Positions 1 through 7,226 of a stretch of DNA of 64,000 nucleotides are shown piece by piece. The stretch's first letter is position 1, and every line of letters begins with the position of its first letter. The stretch covers positions 305,478 through 369,477 of the forward strand of contig NZ_JAFFSX010000007.1 of NCBI RefSeq assembly GCF_017948485.1, in the 5' to 3' direction. The position numbers were made by a program, and so were the translations under genes. Source of the stretch: Streptomyces sp. GESEQ-35. Lineage in GTDB: Bacteria; Actinomycetota; Actinomycetes; Streptomycetales; Streptomycetaceae. The notes under the pieces are model-generated. The model ran no database searches and was not told the origin of the DNA. It saw nothing but the letters and a program-made list of their open reading frames with translations.

Positions 1-944
1 GGCCGGTCCGGCCGCTGGGGTGCAGTGCCGCCGATGCCGGTCAGCCAGGTCCAGGTGTCGGTGACGGTCTCGGCGACGGGGCGGCAGTCCAGGCCCGTCG
101 CGAGCGCTCGGGACACGTCGGCGCCGTGCAGGGCCGCGTGCAGCTCGCTGTCCGGCGGCACCCACACCGGCAGCTGGGTCCACGGCTCGACACCCGCGCC
201 GAGGACGACGTCCGGATCGGTCCACCGCAGCTCGGCCGCCGCGCCGGTGGCCCGTACACACGCCTCCAGCAGCCCGGCCGTCGTCGCGTGCCCCGGCGGA
301 CTGATCAGGTTGTACGGCCCGCTCAGCTCCCGCTCCACCGCGCCGAGAATCCACTCGGCGAGATCGCGGACGTCGACATACTGGAGCGGCAGGTCCTTCG
401 GCCCGGGCGCCAGCACGGGGCCGCCGCGTGCGATCCGGGTGAGCCACCACGGCAGTCGCCCGATGTTCTCGTACGGCCCGAGGATCAGCCCCGAGCGGAC
501 GAGCAGCGCACGGTCCGCGCCGAACCCGGCCACGGCGGCCAGCTCGCCGCCCCGCTTGTCGCGCGCGTACTCGGTCGCCTCCGCGTCGGCCGAGGCGCCC
601 TCGACCAGGGGTGCGTCCTCGGTGTACCCGGCGGCGGGCGGCCACGAGTACACCGAGCAGCTCGACACGTACACATACCGCCCGGCGCGGCCCCGCAGCA
701 GCCGCGCCGAGTCCCGTACGGCATACGGCGCCGACGACCAGGTGTCGACGACGGCGTCCCACTCGCCCTCCGCCAGGGCGGCGAGCCCGTCGGACGCGGT
801 GCGGTCGCCGCGCAGCGACCGCGCACCGGGAGGCGGTGTGTGCCGGCCCCGGTGGAGGACGGTCACCTCCCAGCCCCGCCCGAGCGCCGCCTCCACGACG
901 GCCCGCCCCGCGAACTCCGTACCACCCAGCACCAGAAGTCTCAT
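1..944 (-). CDS. NAD-dependent epimerase/dehydratase family protein (3' end outside window)
   Basis: This is an extended short-chain dehydrogenase/reductase of the nucleotide-sugar epimerase type, cut off by the left edge of the window at its C-terminus. The ATG at 942-944 opens a protein beginning MRLLVLGGTEFAGRAVV, a Rossmann dinucleotide-binding start in which the GGTxFxG loop binds NAD(P). A YVYVSSCSVY strand follows near residue 90, and a Tyr-x-x-x-Lys pair (YARDK) near residue 125 fits the catalytic pair. The frame stays open to base 1, giving about 314 residues so far. The substrate cannot be read from sequence. It lies 60 bp downstream of the winged-helix gene on the same strand. Confidence 0.85.
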   Translation of the reverse strand, partial: MRLLVLGGTEFAGRAVVEAALGRGWEVTVLHRGRHTPPPGARSLRGDRTASDGLAALAEGEWDAVVDTWSSAPYAVRDSARLLRGRAGRYVYVSSCSVYSWPPAAGYTEDAPLVEGASADAEATEYARDKRGGELAAVAGFGADRALLVRSGLILGPYENIGRLPWWLTRIARGGPVLAPGPKDLPLQYVDVRDLAEWILGAVERELSGPYNLISPPGHATTAGLLEACVRATGAAAELRWTDPDVVLGAGVEPWTQLPVWVPPDSELHAALHGADVSRALATGLDCRPVAETVTDTWTWLTGIGGTAPQRPDR

Positions 945-1004
945 GACCTCGACTCTGCCTGGCCGGGCCGCGGGACGGAACGTGAATCTGCCGTGGGCAG
1001 ACGG

Positions 1005-1568
1005 TCAGCGCCCGGTCGGCGGCACGTACTTGTATCCGACCCGCCGCACCGTCTGGATGGTGTTGCGGTGCTCGGCGCCCAGCTTGCGGCGCAGCCGGGC
1101 GATGTGGACGTCGACCGTGCGGCCGTCGCCGACGTGTCCGTACCCCCAGACCGTGGTGACCAGCTGGTCGCGGGTGTGCACCCGGCCCGGGCGGGTAACC
1201 AAGTGCGCGAGCAGCTCGAACTCCAGGTACGTGAGGTCGAGTTCACGGCCGTCCACCTCGGCGGTGCGCCGCGCGGTGTCGACCCGGACGAGCGGATCGT
1301 CCTCGGCCTCGGGCCGGTCGGGCACCGCCACCGGTGTGAACGGCTGCTGCTGGTCTGCCGGGACCAGCACCAGGTAGCCGACCATCGGTGGCCGGCCCGG
1401 CAGGGTGGGCAGGGTGTGCTGGGGAGCGGGCAGCCAGGTGGCGCCCGGCGGCAGCAGGTCCGCGACGTCCACCACCTCGTCCCGGCCGACGGCACGCAGC
1501 CGGTGCCGTGAACCGTCGGGGGCGGGGGTGCTGAGCGCGGCGGTGGGCAGAGAACGAGTGTTCGCCAT
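1005..1568 (-). CDS. Winged-helix DNA-binding regulator (OmpR/PhoB C-terminal domain)
   Basis: This 187-residue protein has an OmpR-type winged-helix DNA-binding domain in its C-terminal half. The signature runs from LTYLEFELLAHLV through HTRDQLVTTVWG to RTVDVHIARLRRKLG and VRRVGYKYVP. The N-terminal half has no visible phosphoacceptor receiver domain (no DD/D/K set), so it is probably not a classical response regulator. Orphan regulators of this build occur across Streptomyces. A 15-bp motif about 33 bp upstream of its ATG recurs upstream of the secreted-protein gene at 3248-3922, so the two may share control. Its DNA targets are unknown. Confidence 0.8.
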   Translation of the reverse strand: MANTRSLPTAALSTPAPDGSRHRLRAVGRDEVVDVADLLPPGATWLPAPQHTLPTLPGRPPMVGYLVLVPADQQQPFTPVAVPDRPEAEDDPLVRVDTARRTAEVDGRELDLTYLEFELLAHLVTRPGRVHTRDQLVTTVWGYGHVGDGRTVDVHIARLRRKLGAEHRNTIQTVRRVGYKYVPPTGR

Positions 1569-1600
1569 GAGAGGTCAGCTCTTTCGCGCGAGAGGTCGTC

Positions 1601-1615
1601 TGGGGGACGTACGTC
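1601..1615 (-). promoter_or_regulatory. 15-bp motif shared with the region at 3941-3955
   Basis: The 15 bases TGGGGGACGTACGTC occur here and, identically, at 3941-3955. The core GACGTACGTC is a perfect 10-bp palindrome followed, in the transcribed direction, by a run of C. Both copies sit 20 to 50 bp upstream of a start codon on the minus strand (1568 and 3922). It may be a regulator-binding site common to the two genes; the regulator is not identified. Confidence 0.4.
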
Positions 1616-1667
1616 ATGCGCGCGGGCCGAAGGCCGGGGTGTACGGCGGCAGGGGCCGTGTACGGCT

Positions 1668-1790
1668 TTAGAGGGCCGGCGCGTTCATCGCGCGGCGACA
1701 CACACGGTCGAAGTCGTGGTGCTGACGGGAGGGCCAGAAGGGCTCGAGGTCATGGCGACCCGTCGCGGTGTGCTTCTGGAAGCCGGCCAT
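1668..1790 (-). CDS. Small 40-residue hypothetical protein
   Basis: This short frame runs from the ATG at 1788-1790 to a TAA at 1668-1670 and starts MAGFQKHTATGRHDLEPFW. Nearly every codon ends in G or C, as in genuine coding sequence of this genome, and a GGGGG run sits just ahead of the start. It lies downstream of the strong glnII terminator and upstream of the winged-helix gene, on the same strand as both. I do not recognise a family. The case for coding rests on codon bias and the DLEPFWPSRQHH block, which looks constrained. It could be a chance frame. Confidence 0.5.
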   Translation of the reverse strand: MAGFQKHTATGRHDLEPFWPSRQHHDFDRVCRRAMNAPAL

Positions 1791-1860
1791 GCCCCCATTG
1801 AAGCAGACGGCCTGCCCCGGCAGGAGCTTCCTCTCACTGCTTGGACGCTTCCTTGACGCG

Positions 1861-1892
1861 AAAGGGCGCCCACCGTGCGGTGGGCGCCCTTT
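1861..1892 (-). terminator. glnII transcription terminator
   Basis: A perfect inverted repeat with 15-bp arms (AAAGGGCGCCCACCG and its complement) separated by 2 bases lies 20 bp downstream of the glnII stop codon. It reads as a strong hairpin followed, on the minus strand, by a short T-rich end, which fits an intrinsic terminator. Confidence 0.85.
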
Positions 1893-1911
1893 CACGGAGC
1901 TGTGGCGGGGA

Positions 1912-2940
1912 TCAGATCTGGCCGGCCTTCTCCAGGGCCGAGCAGCAGGTGTCGACGATCAGGCGCGTCACGACGTACGGGTCGACGTTGGCGTTCGGAC
2001 GGCGGTCCTCGATGTAGCCCTTGCCGTCCTTCTCGACCTGCCACGGGATACGCACCGAGGCACCGCGGTTGGAGACGCCGTAGGAGTACTTGTCCCACGG
2101 GGCGGTCTCGTGCAGACCGGTCAGACGGTCGTCGATGCCGGCGCCGTAGTGCTTGACGTGGTCGAGCGGCTTGGAGCCCTCGCCGAGCGACTCGGCCGCG
2201 GTGATGATCGCCTCGTAGGTCTCGCGCATCGCCTTGGTGGAGAAGTTGGTGTGCGCGCCGGCGCCGTTCCAGTCGCCCTTGACCGGCTTCGGGTCGAGGG
2301 TGGCGGCGACGTCGAAGTCCTCGGCGGTGCGGTAGAGCAGCCAGCGGGCCACCCACAGGTGGTCGGAGACGTCCAGCGGGGAGACCGGGCCGACCTGGAA
2401 CTCCCACTGGCCGGGCATGACCTCGGCGTTGATGCCGGAGATGGCGAGACCCGCCTTGAGGCAGTTCTCCAGGTGGGCCTCGACGATGTCACGGCCGAAG
2501 ATCTCGTCGGCGCCGACACCGCAGTAGTAGCCGCCCTGCGGGGCCGGGAAGCCGCCCTTCGGGAAGCCGAGGGGGTAGCCGTCCTTGAAGAAGGTGTACT
2601 CCTGCTCGATGCCGAAGATCGGCTCCTGGGCGGCGAACTTCTCGGCGACCTCGGCCAGCGCGGCGCGGGTGTTCGTGGCGTGCGGGGTGAAGTCGATGTT
2701 CTGGACCTCGCACAGGACCAGGATGTCGTCGCCGCCGCGGATCGGGTCCGGGCAGGAGAAGACCGGCTTGAGCACACAGTCCGAGGCGTGGCCTTCGGCC
2801 TGGTTCGTGGAGGACCCGTCGAAGCCCCAGATCGGCAGCTCGGCACCCTTGGCGTCATCGGCCAGTATCTTCGTCTTGGAACGGAGCTTGGCCGTCGGCT
2901 CGGTGCCGTCGATCCAGATGTACTCAGCCTTGAAGGTCAC
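1912..2940 (-). CDS. glnII: Glutamine synthetase type II
   Basis: This is the eukaryote-type glutamine synthetase (GSII), a cytoplasmic enzyme that makes glutamine from glutamate, ammonia and ATP. The protein starts MTFKAEYIWIDGTEPTAKL and carries the GSII blocks WGFDGSS, GIEQEYTFF, GINAEVMPGQWE, NGAGAHTNFST and EDRRPNANVDPY. The length of 342 residues is normal for GSII. I take the GTG at 2938-2940 as start because GAAGGA lies 8 bases upstream. An ATG three codons earlier (2947-2949) touches that site and is less likely. GSII enzymes lack the adenylylation tyrosine of GSI, so control is expected at transcription. A GlnR-like site is present upstream and a strong terminator follows. Confidence 0.97.
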   Translation of the reverse strand: MTFKAEYIWIDGTEPTAKLRSKTKILADDAKGAELPIWGFDGSSTNQAEGHASDCVLKPVFSCPDPIRGGDDILVLCEVQNIDFTPHATNTRAALAEVAEKFAAQEPIFGIEQEYTFFKDGYPLGFPKGGFPAPQGGYYCGVGADEIFGRDIVEAHLENCLKAGLAISGINAEVMPGQWEFQVGPVSPLDVSDHLWVARWLLYRTAEDFDVAATLDPKPVKGDWNGAGAHTNFSTKAMRETYEAIITAAESLGEGSKPLDHVKHYGAGIDDRLTGLHETAPWDKYSYGVSNRGASVRIPWQVEKDGKGYIEDRRPNANVDPYVVTRLIVDTCCSALEKAGQI

Positions 2941-3041
2941 GGGCCACATCCTTCGGGGGTGGGTCTAGGCGCACTTGCGGGTGCTGCGGCGCTGCGGCAC
3001 TGGGGCGCCGCTCTTGTTGCCCGCGAGCCTGTCAACAGGCG

Positions 3042-3079
3042 ATTTCCCGATCATTGCTCGACTGTGAACCCCGTGTTAC
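3042..3079 (-). promoter_or_regulatory. Candidate GlnR operator of glnII
   Basis: Read on the minus strand, this 38-bp stretch has the layout GTAAC-n6-TTCAC-n6-GCAAT-n6-GAAAT, ending about 100 bp upstream of the glnII start. The outer elements fit the GlnR consensus (gTnAc-n6-GaAAc, twice); the two inner ones fit poorly. Its length and element spacing equal those of the clearer glnA operator at 10781-10818. Confidence 0.5.
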
Positions 3080-3149
3080 CTGGTCGTGCTGTGGTGCGAT
3101 TCACGGTGTGAGGCCGACGCACAGGGGAACTGCGTGGCCGTAACCGTGT

Positions 3150-3185
3150 AGGTCCTGCCGCCCCTGGCCGGGAGCGACAGGACCT
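3150..3185. terminator. Candidate hairpin terminator of the 3248-3922 gene
   Basis: AGGTCCTG at 3150-3157 and CAGGACCT at 3178-3185 form a perfect 8-bp stem around a GC-rich loop that can pair further (CCTGGCCGGG). It lies about 60 bp downstream of the stop of the secreted-protein gene and upstream of the glnII promoter, so it probably separates the two units. Confidence 0.5.
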
Positions 3186-3247
3186 GTGACACGTACGAGG
3201 TGGCGGAGTGGGGCCGCCGCCTCACTGCTTGCGGATGCGGCTGGGTA

Positions 3248-3922
3248 TCACCCCACCTTCTCGATCACGGCCCGGCGGATCAGGAACTTGCCGGGCTCAC
3301 GGACCTGCTCGAAAGCCGCGTTGTTCAGCAGTGCACAGCTGCCGGAGACCGAAGTGACCTCCACCGTCGTGGACTTGTTGTTGTCCAGGTTGGTGACCTT
3401 CAGCTTCGTACCCGCCGGGAACTGGTTGCTGGACGCGGCCGGGGCGCCGGCCTCGCCGGAGAGGGTGACGGTGGAGCCGTTGCAGACCTGCTCGCCGGAT
3501 ACGGCGGCGTCGTCACCGGCGTTGCCCGCCGGGGCGGTCGCGGCCTGCGAGGGCTGCGTGCCCCCTGCCTGCTGGCCGGCGTCCTGGCCGTTCTGCGCCG
3601 GCTGTGTCGCCTGGGAGCCCTGAGCCGATTCCCCAACGACGCAATCCGACGCTTCCTGCTGCACCTTGATCTGTGCGATGACCGCCTCACGGTTGGCGAT
3701 CCGGGCCTCGGACTGCGCGTCCGGGTTGGCCCGTTGTCCCGCGATGAACGCCTCGTTGTTGCCGAGGGCGGTGGCGAGGCCCTGGCAGACGGTCGAGTCG
3801 GCGGAGGTCTGCGCGGCGTTCGAGGTGGCCGCCATGGCGAAGGCCCCGCCTCCCGCCACCGCGGCCGCGGTCACCAGCAGGGCGACCTTCTTCTTCGTGC
3901 TGAGGGTTCTCCTACGCGACAT
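3248..3922 (-). CDS. Secreted protein with C-terminal double-psi beta-barrel-like domain
   Basis: This 224-residue protein starts with a signal peptide: RRRTLSTKKK, then a hydrophobic stretch and an AATSNAAQ cleavage region near residue 36. A Gln/Ala/Gly-rich linker spans about residues 100-140. The C-terminal 80 residues read GTKLKVTNLDNNKSTTVEV followed by an LNNAAFEQV helix, which matches the RlpA/expansin-type double-psi beta-barrel (compare V-x-N-L-x-N-x-x-S). In RlpA proteins this fold binds or cuts glycan, but the usual catalytic Asp is not evident here, so a wall-binding or structural role is as likely. AGGAGG sits 5 bases ahead of the ATG. The gene shares a 15-bp upstream motif with 1005-1568. 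Confidence 0.75.
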   Translation of the reverse strand: MSRRRTLSTKKKVALLVTAAAVAGGGAFAMAATSNAAQTSADSTVCQGLATALGNNEAFIAGQRANPDAQSEARIANREAVIAQIKVQQEASDCVVGESAQGSQATQPAQNGQDAGQQAGGTQPSQAATAPAGNAGDDAAVSGEQVCNGSTVTLSGEAGAPAASSNQFPAGTKLKVTNLDNNKSTTVEVTSVSGSCALLNNAAFEQVREPGKFLIRRAVIEKVG

Positions 3923-3940
3923 GCGCGCCTCCTGACGAGG

Positions 3941-3955
3941 TGGGGGACGTACGTC
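3941..3955 (-). promoter_or_regulatory. 15-bp motif shared with the region at 1601-1615
   Basis: This is the second identical copy of TGGGGGACGTACGTC, containing the palindrome GACGTACGTC, 19-33 bp upstream of the start of the secreted-protein gene. See the entry at 1601-1615. Confidence 0.4.
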
Positions 3956-4304
3956 GCTATGTACGAGATGCCGAACGACGTTACTCAGCGGTTACAGGAG
4001 TCACCGAAGTAACCTGCGTCACACCGGAGTTGGAGTCGTGCTCGGCCAGTGCCTTGATCCAAGCAGGCTGATCGCGCTGCGGCACTTCGAGCAGGCCGGG
4101 TTGATCCAGATCTCCATGCGGACCACGGTAGCTCTTTCGGGTCCCCGGAAAACTCGTCTTCCACCTGCGTCACAGCACCCCCGAAAGCCCTTGTGGCCAG
4201 GGGCTTTGTCAGTGGCGGGCGGTAGAATAGAAGCAGTGTTCGAGGGTGTCGCCGGGGCCGCCGAAGTCTCCGGTCGATGCCCTTACCGCGACAGGAGGAT
4301 GCCT
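3956..4304. other. Gene-poor stretch between divergent genes
   Basis: No intact gene is visible here. The stretch holds the upstream region of the secreted-protein gene, the ArsC-family remnant (3981-4117) and the leader of the gene starting at 4305. A TAGAAT hexamer at 4223-4228 could be the -10 of the latter, but I see no well-spaced -35 partner. Confidence 0.5.
3981..4117 (-). pseudogene. Remnant of an ArsC/Spx-family reductase gene with internal deletion
   Basis: Starting from the ATG at 4115-4117, the minus strand encodes MEIWINPACSKCRSAISLL, the typical start of an ArsC-family thioredoxin-fold protein with a CxxC-like CSKC. The frame then runs into unrelated residues and stops after 32 codons. 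In the neighbouring frame, starting exactly at that point, WIKALAEH appears. It resembles a segment near the C-terminal end of full-length Streptomyces homologues (about 115-120 residues) as I remember them, and it ends at a TAA at 3981-3983. The simplest reading is a deletion of about 70 codons that fused the two ends out of frame. A wholly different short peptide is less likely. Confidence 0.7.
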
Positions 4305-4613
4305 GTGCCCGCTGCCGCACTGAAGCCGAAGCCGACCCAGTCCACTGCGATGCGCCCCGTCCTGCTCGATCTGCCGTACGAACCCGTGGAGAAGCGCCCG
4401 CTGCCGCCGGGCCGTCCCCGCGAGTGGTACGTCACGCACAACCGCCGCCTCAAGGCCATGCGCCTCGCCATCGCCCTGCTCGACTCGGGCGTGTACCTGC
4501 CGAACCAGGCCCGCAACGAGACGATACGAAGCACGGCGCAACTCATCGGAGTCCACCAGCCGTCGGAGACGACGTGCCATATGGTCCGGGCGTTCATGCG
4601 TTACAACCGGTGA
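4305..4613 (+). CDS. Conserved hypothetical protein, 102 residues
   Basis: This is a small, basic, probably cytoplasmic protein with blocks such as PYEPVEKRPLPPGRPREWY, HNRRLKAMRLAIALLDSGVY and LIGVHQPSETTCHMVRAFM. The last two suggest two amphipathic helices. No known domain is recognised and no membrane segment or signal peptide is present. I choose the GTG at 4305-4307 because a perfect AGGAGG (4293-4298) ends 6 bases before it; the ATG at 4299 directly abuts that site. A hairpin terminator follows at 4621-4652, facing the convergent gene at 4674. Confidence 0.8.
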   Translation: MPAAALKPKPTQSTAMRPVLLDLPYEPVEKRPLPPGRPREWYVTHNRRLKAMRLAIALLDSGVYLPNQARNETIRSTAQLIGVHQPSETTCHMVRAFMRYNR

Positions 4614-4620
4614 GGTCGGG

Positions 4621-4652
4621 GCCGGGCGCCGTGCGTTGACGCGGTGCCCGGC
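4621..4652. terminator. Hairpin between convergent genes
   Basis: GCCGGGC at 4621-4627 pairs with GCCCGGC at 4646-4652, and the inner bases (GCCGTGCG against CGCGGT) extend the stem with minor mismatches around a TTGA loop. It lies between the stops of the genes ending at 4613 (+) and 4674 (-) and could end both transcripts. Confidence 0.6.
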
Positions 4653-4673
4653 GTCGGAAGGGGAGTCGTGGCC

Positions 4674-5858
4674 CTACGCCGACAACTCCCTCTCCAGCGG
4701 CGTCCGGAACCGCGGTGTGATCCGTGTCGTCCCCACCCACCCCCGCAGCCGCTCCGCCTCCCTCTCGATCACGGTTTCCGCCTCTGGGCCGATCCCCTCC
4801 CGGTCCAGCACCCGCCACACGATCTCGCCGTCGGCCCGCTGGGCCCACCCGCCGATCACCCGGCCGTTCCACCACACCGTCGGACCCACGTTGCCGCTGC
4901 GGTCGAAGAGGGCGGGGCGGAGGTCGGGGGAGAGGTACCAGTCGCGGTGCTGCCAGCCCATCGCTGTGGGGTCGAGGGCGGGCAGCAGGGCGGCCCAGGG
5001 CTCGGCGGGCTCGGCCACGGGGGCGGTGTCACCGGCCGTGACGTGGCCCGTGCCCTCGTCGAGCCGCACCTCCTCGGCGCCGATCGCCTTGAGGGCGCGG
5101 CGCACCTCGGTCACGTTCCAGCCGGTCCACCACTTGAGGTCGGCCTCGGTGGCCGGGCCGCACGCCGTCAGCCAGCGGCCGAGGAGGGCGGCCTGGGCCC
5201 CTGCGATGTCCAGCTCCGGATGCGCGGGCGCCGGAGCCCAGCGGAACTGGGACGACGTCCAGGAGCCGAGCGGCCGGCCGCGCACGACCTTGCCCTCCTG
5301 GCCCAGCAGGCGCAGCAGCCGTGTCGAGACGGTGTGCAGGCCCTCGTAGCTCTTCCCGGCACCGTAGGTAAACCGCTCTCTCAACCGCGGCTCGTCCTGG
5401 GCGAGTTCGGCCGCCGTCGCCTGTCCGCGGCGCTCCAGCACGGCCAGCGTGGACTCCTCGACCTCCTTGAGCCAGGCTGCGTCCGGCGCTCCGCCCACAG
5501 CCATCTGCTTGAGCAGGTTGGCGCGTTCGCGGGCGGCGACGGCGATGCCCGTGGAGGCGTGCACGACGGCGGTCAGCCGGGACGGGAACACGAACACGGT
5601 GTTCCGCATGCCGTGCATACGCACCAGGCTGCCGTCCCCGTACAGCGCCCGCTCCGTCTCGGTCACCGTCTTCGCCGGATCCCCGAGCCGCGCGCCCACC
5701 GCCAGATACACCGTCGCCGGGTCGGTGCCGTGCAGCGCGACCAGCGAGCGGGCGATCTCCTCCGGCGACGCCGCCCGTGCCGTACCCGCCAGGCGGTGCC
5801 GCAGCGCGAGCCGGGCCCGCCGCTCCGCCACACCGACGTGCCGCTGCCCGTCGCTCAT
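4674..5858 (-). CDS. Winged-helix DNA-binding domain protein of the YcaQ/AlkX-like family
   Basis: This 394-residue cytoplasmic protein matches the winged-helix family that includes the E. coli YcaQ DNA glycosylase and the Streptomyces AlkX/AZL proteins. Visible landmarks are an N-terminal ARLALRHRLAG helix, SLVALHGTDPATVYLAV, a long winged-helix middle and a C-terminal LLPALDPTAMGW..RDWYL region. Relatives with a QxQ-type active site excise crosslinked or alkylated bases; I cannot place that motif here, so glycosylase activity is unproven. The ATG at 5858 has GGAGG 6 bases upstream; a GTG four codons earlier does not. The upstream hydrolase ends 15 bp before this start, so the two are probably co-transcribed. 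Confidence 0.75.
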   Translation of the reverse strand: MSDGQRHVGVAERRARLALRHRLAGTARAASPEEIARSLVALHGTDPATVYLAVGARLGDPAKTVTETERALYGDGSLVRMHGMRNTVFVFPSRLTAVVHASTGIAVAARERANLLKQMAVGGAPDAAWLKEVEESTLAVLERRGQATAAELAQDEPRLRERFTYGAGKSYEGLHTVSTRLLRLLGQEGKVVRGRPLGSWTSSQFRWAPAPAHPELDIAGAQAALLGRWLTACGPATEADLKWWTGWNVTEVRRALKAIGAEEVRLDEGTGHVTAGDTAPVAEPAEPWAALLPALDPTAMGWQHRDWYLSPDLRPALFDRSGNVGPTVWWNGRVIGGWAQRADGEIVWRVLDREGIGPEAETVIEREAERLRGWVGTTRITPRFRTPLERELSA

Positions 5859-5873
5859 ACCATCCTCCACCCG

Positions 5874-6659
5874 TCACTTCACCTCTGTGACCTCATCCTC
5901 TCGGACACCACTGACAATCGGCCGTCGGCCGGTCGGGCCGGTCAGCACCTCATTCACGAAGTCCCGTCGGTCGTCCGCGTGTTCGCGGAACCACTGGCCC
6001 AGCATGTGCTCCGCCTCGGGAAGGTCGAAGCGGGTGAACTGTGCGCGCGTGGCGAGCGCCTGCTGGATGGCCTCCGTCACGGCGGGCGGGATGATCGTGT
6101 CCGTGCCGGGGACCGCGAGGACCGCCCGGCCCTCGTACGCCCGGAGCGCGTCCAGCGCGGGGGAGGCCCGCCAGCTGTCCGGCGTGCGGATGATCTCGCT
6201 GAACCGGCCGTCACCGTCCCCGAACGGCACGTCCCATGCCTCGGCCGCGTAGACGGCGGGTGCGCACATGCCGAGGGCCACGACCCGTTTCCCGTAGTGC
6301 CGGGCGAGGTCCGCCACGGTCTGGCCGCTCATGCTGAACCCGACCAGCACCAGCGGGCCGCACGCGCGCGTGTCGATCACGGCGACCGCCTGCTCGAAGC
6401 GCCGGCGCAAGGTCAACTCCCGCAGTTCGCCGCTGCTTTCCCCGTGTCCCGAGAAGTCGAAGGCGAGGCCACGGCAGCCGCGGGCGACGAACTCGCCGAG
6501 CAGCGGGAGGAGTCGCTCCTTGCTGCCGAGTACGCCCGCACCGTGCAGCAGAACGACGGTGGGCCGGTCGTCCGGACCGCCGTCACCGCCGTACACCCCT
6601 CTGAGCAGTTCACCGTCGTACTCGGCAACGAAAGGCGCGAAGGAGGAAGGCTCAGTCAT
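5874..6659 (-). CDS. Alpha/beta hydrolase
   Basis: This is a single-domain cytoplasmic alpha/beta hydrolase of about 261 residues. The oxyanion-hole block VVLLHGAG lies near residue 38, the nucleophile elbow GFSMSG (Ser) near residue 107, an Asp in VPGTDTIIP near residue 188 and a late His in LPEAEHMLGQW, giving a complete Ser-Asp-His triad. LAFDFSGHGES is typical of the serine aminopeptidase S33-like group. The substrate is unknown. The start could be the ATG at 6659 or one three codons earlier at 6668; GGGG upstream gives a slight preference for 6659. It precedes the winged-helix gene by 15 bp. Confidence 0.88.
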   Translation of the reverse strand: MTEPSSFAPFVAEYDGELLRGVYGGDGGPDDRPTVVLLHGAGVLGSKERLLPLLGEFVARGCRGLAFDFSGHGESSGELRELTLRRRFEQAVAVIDTRACGPLVLVGFSMSGQTVADLARHYGKRVVALGMCAPAVYAAEAWDVPFGDGDGRFSEIIRTPDSWRASPALDALRAYEGRAVLAVPGTDTIIPPAVTEAIQQALATRAQFTRFDLPEAEHMLGQWFREHADDRRDFVNEVLTGPTGRRPIVSGVREDEVTEVK

Positions 6660-6912
6660 GCGCCCCATTCACTCATGGGGCATGCACCCGTCAGGCCGCA
6701 GACCCTGGGAAAAGCAGATGCACACCGAGTGACCGGTTCCCTACGCTGGACACGCATAGCGGAGCTGTCCTCCACCGGTTCCCGCAGGGCAGGCACCACC
6801 TTGCGGACACGGGGCTACTCTCTACGCACCGACGGCAGGACGCCCACCCCCAGCGCCCCGTCGGGACACTTCATCACCGCTCAGCCATCACCCACGCCCA
6901 CGGAGGCCCATC

Positions 6913-7197
6913 ATGGGCACCATCATCTTTTCCGGGACCGCGGTCCTGGTCGTCCTGGGATTCGGAAACCACCTGTACTGGCTTGCCGCCGTCGCGGTGC
7001 TCTTCCTGTACCTGCAGTACGGGCGCGACTCCTCGCCGACTTCGTCGTCGGGCGGGTCCGGCCGGATGCCGTCCGACTACCGCTCGTACCGCAATCGCCG
7101 GGACGAGCAGGCCAAGTGGGAGCGCCGCTACCGCCGCGAGCGCCCCTTCGAGTCGCGCCGTCAGGAGCGCGAGAAGGGCAAGGAGAAGAGCAAGTGA
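6913..7197 (+). CDS. Small membrane protein, 94 residues
   Basis: A hydrophobic N-terminal segment (about residues 5-38, TAVLVVLGFGNHLYWLAAVAV and onward) can span the membrane once or as a hairpin. It is followed by a Ser/Gly linker and a strongly charged Arg/Glu/Lys-rich tail (residues 55-94) that should stay in the cytoplasm. GGAGG lies 6 bases before the ATG. I know of no function. It stands alone, convergent with the pspAB-like gene. Confidence 0.75.
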   Translation: MGTIIFSGTAVLVVLGFGNHLYWLAAVAVLFLYLQYGRDSSPTSSSGGSGRMPSDYRSYRNRRDEQAKWERRYRRERPFESRRQEREKGKEKSK

Positions 7198-7226
7198 TCC
7201 ATGGAGTGGTGTGTGGTGAGCGCCGG

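Noticed and set aside
1768..3111. A 447-codon open frame on the plus strand opposite glnII
   Set aside because: It is antisense to a highly conserved gene, with Asp/Val/Arg/Gly-rich text typical of the complementary frame in high-GC DNA.
3200..3270. A possible tRNA upstream of the secreted protein gene stop
   Set aside because: A GTGGCGGAGTGG-like string resembles a tRNA 5' half, but no anticodon arm, T-loop GTTCGA or 3' half can be paired.
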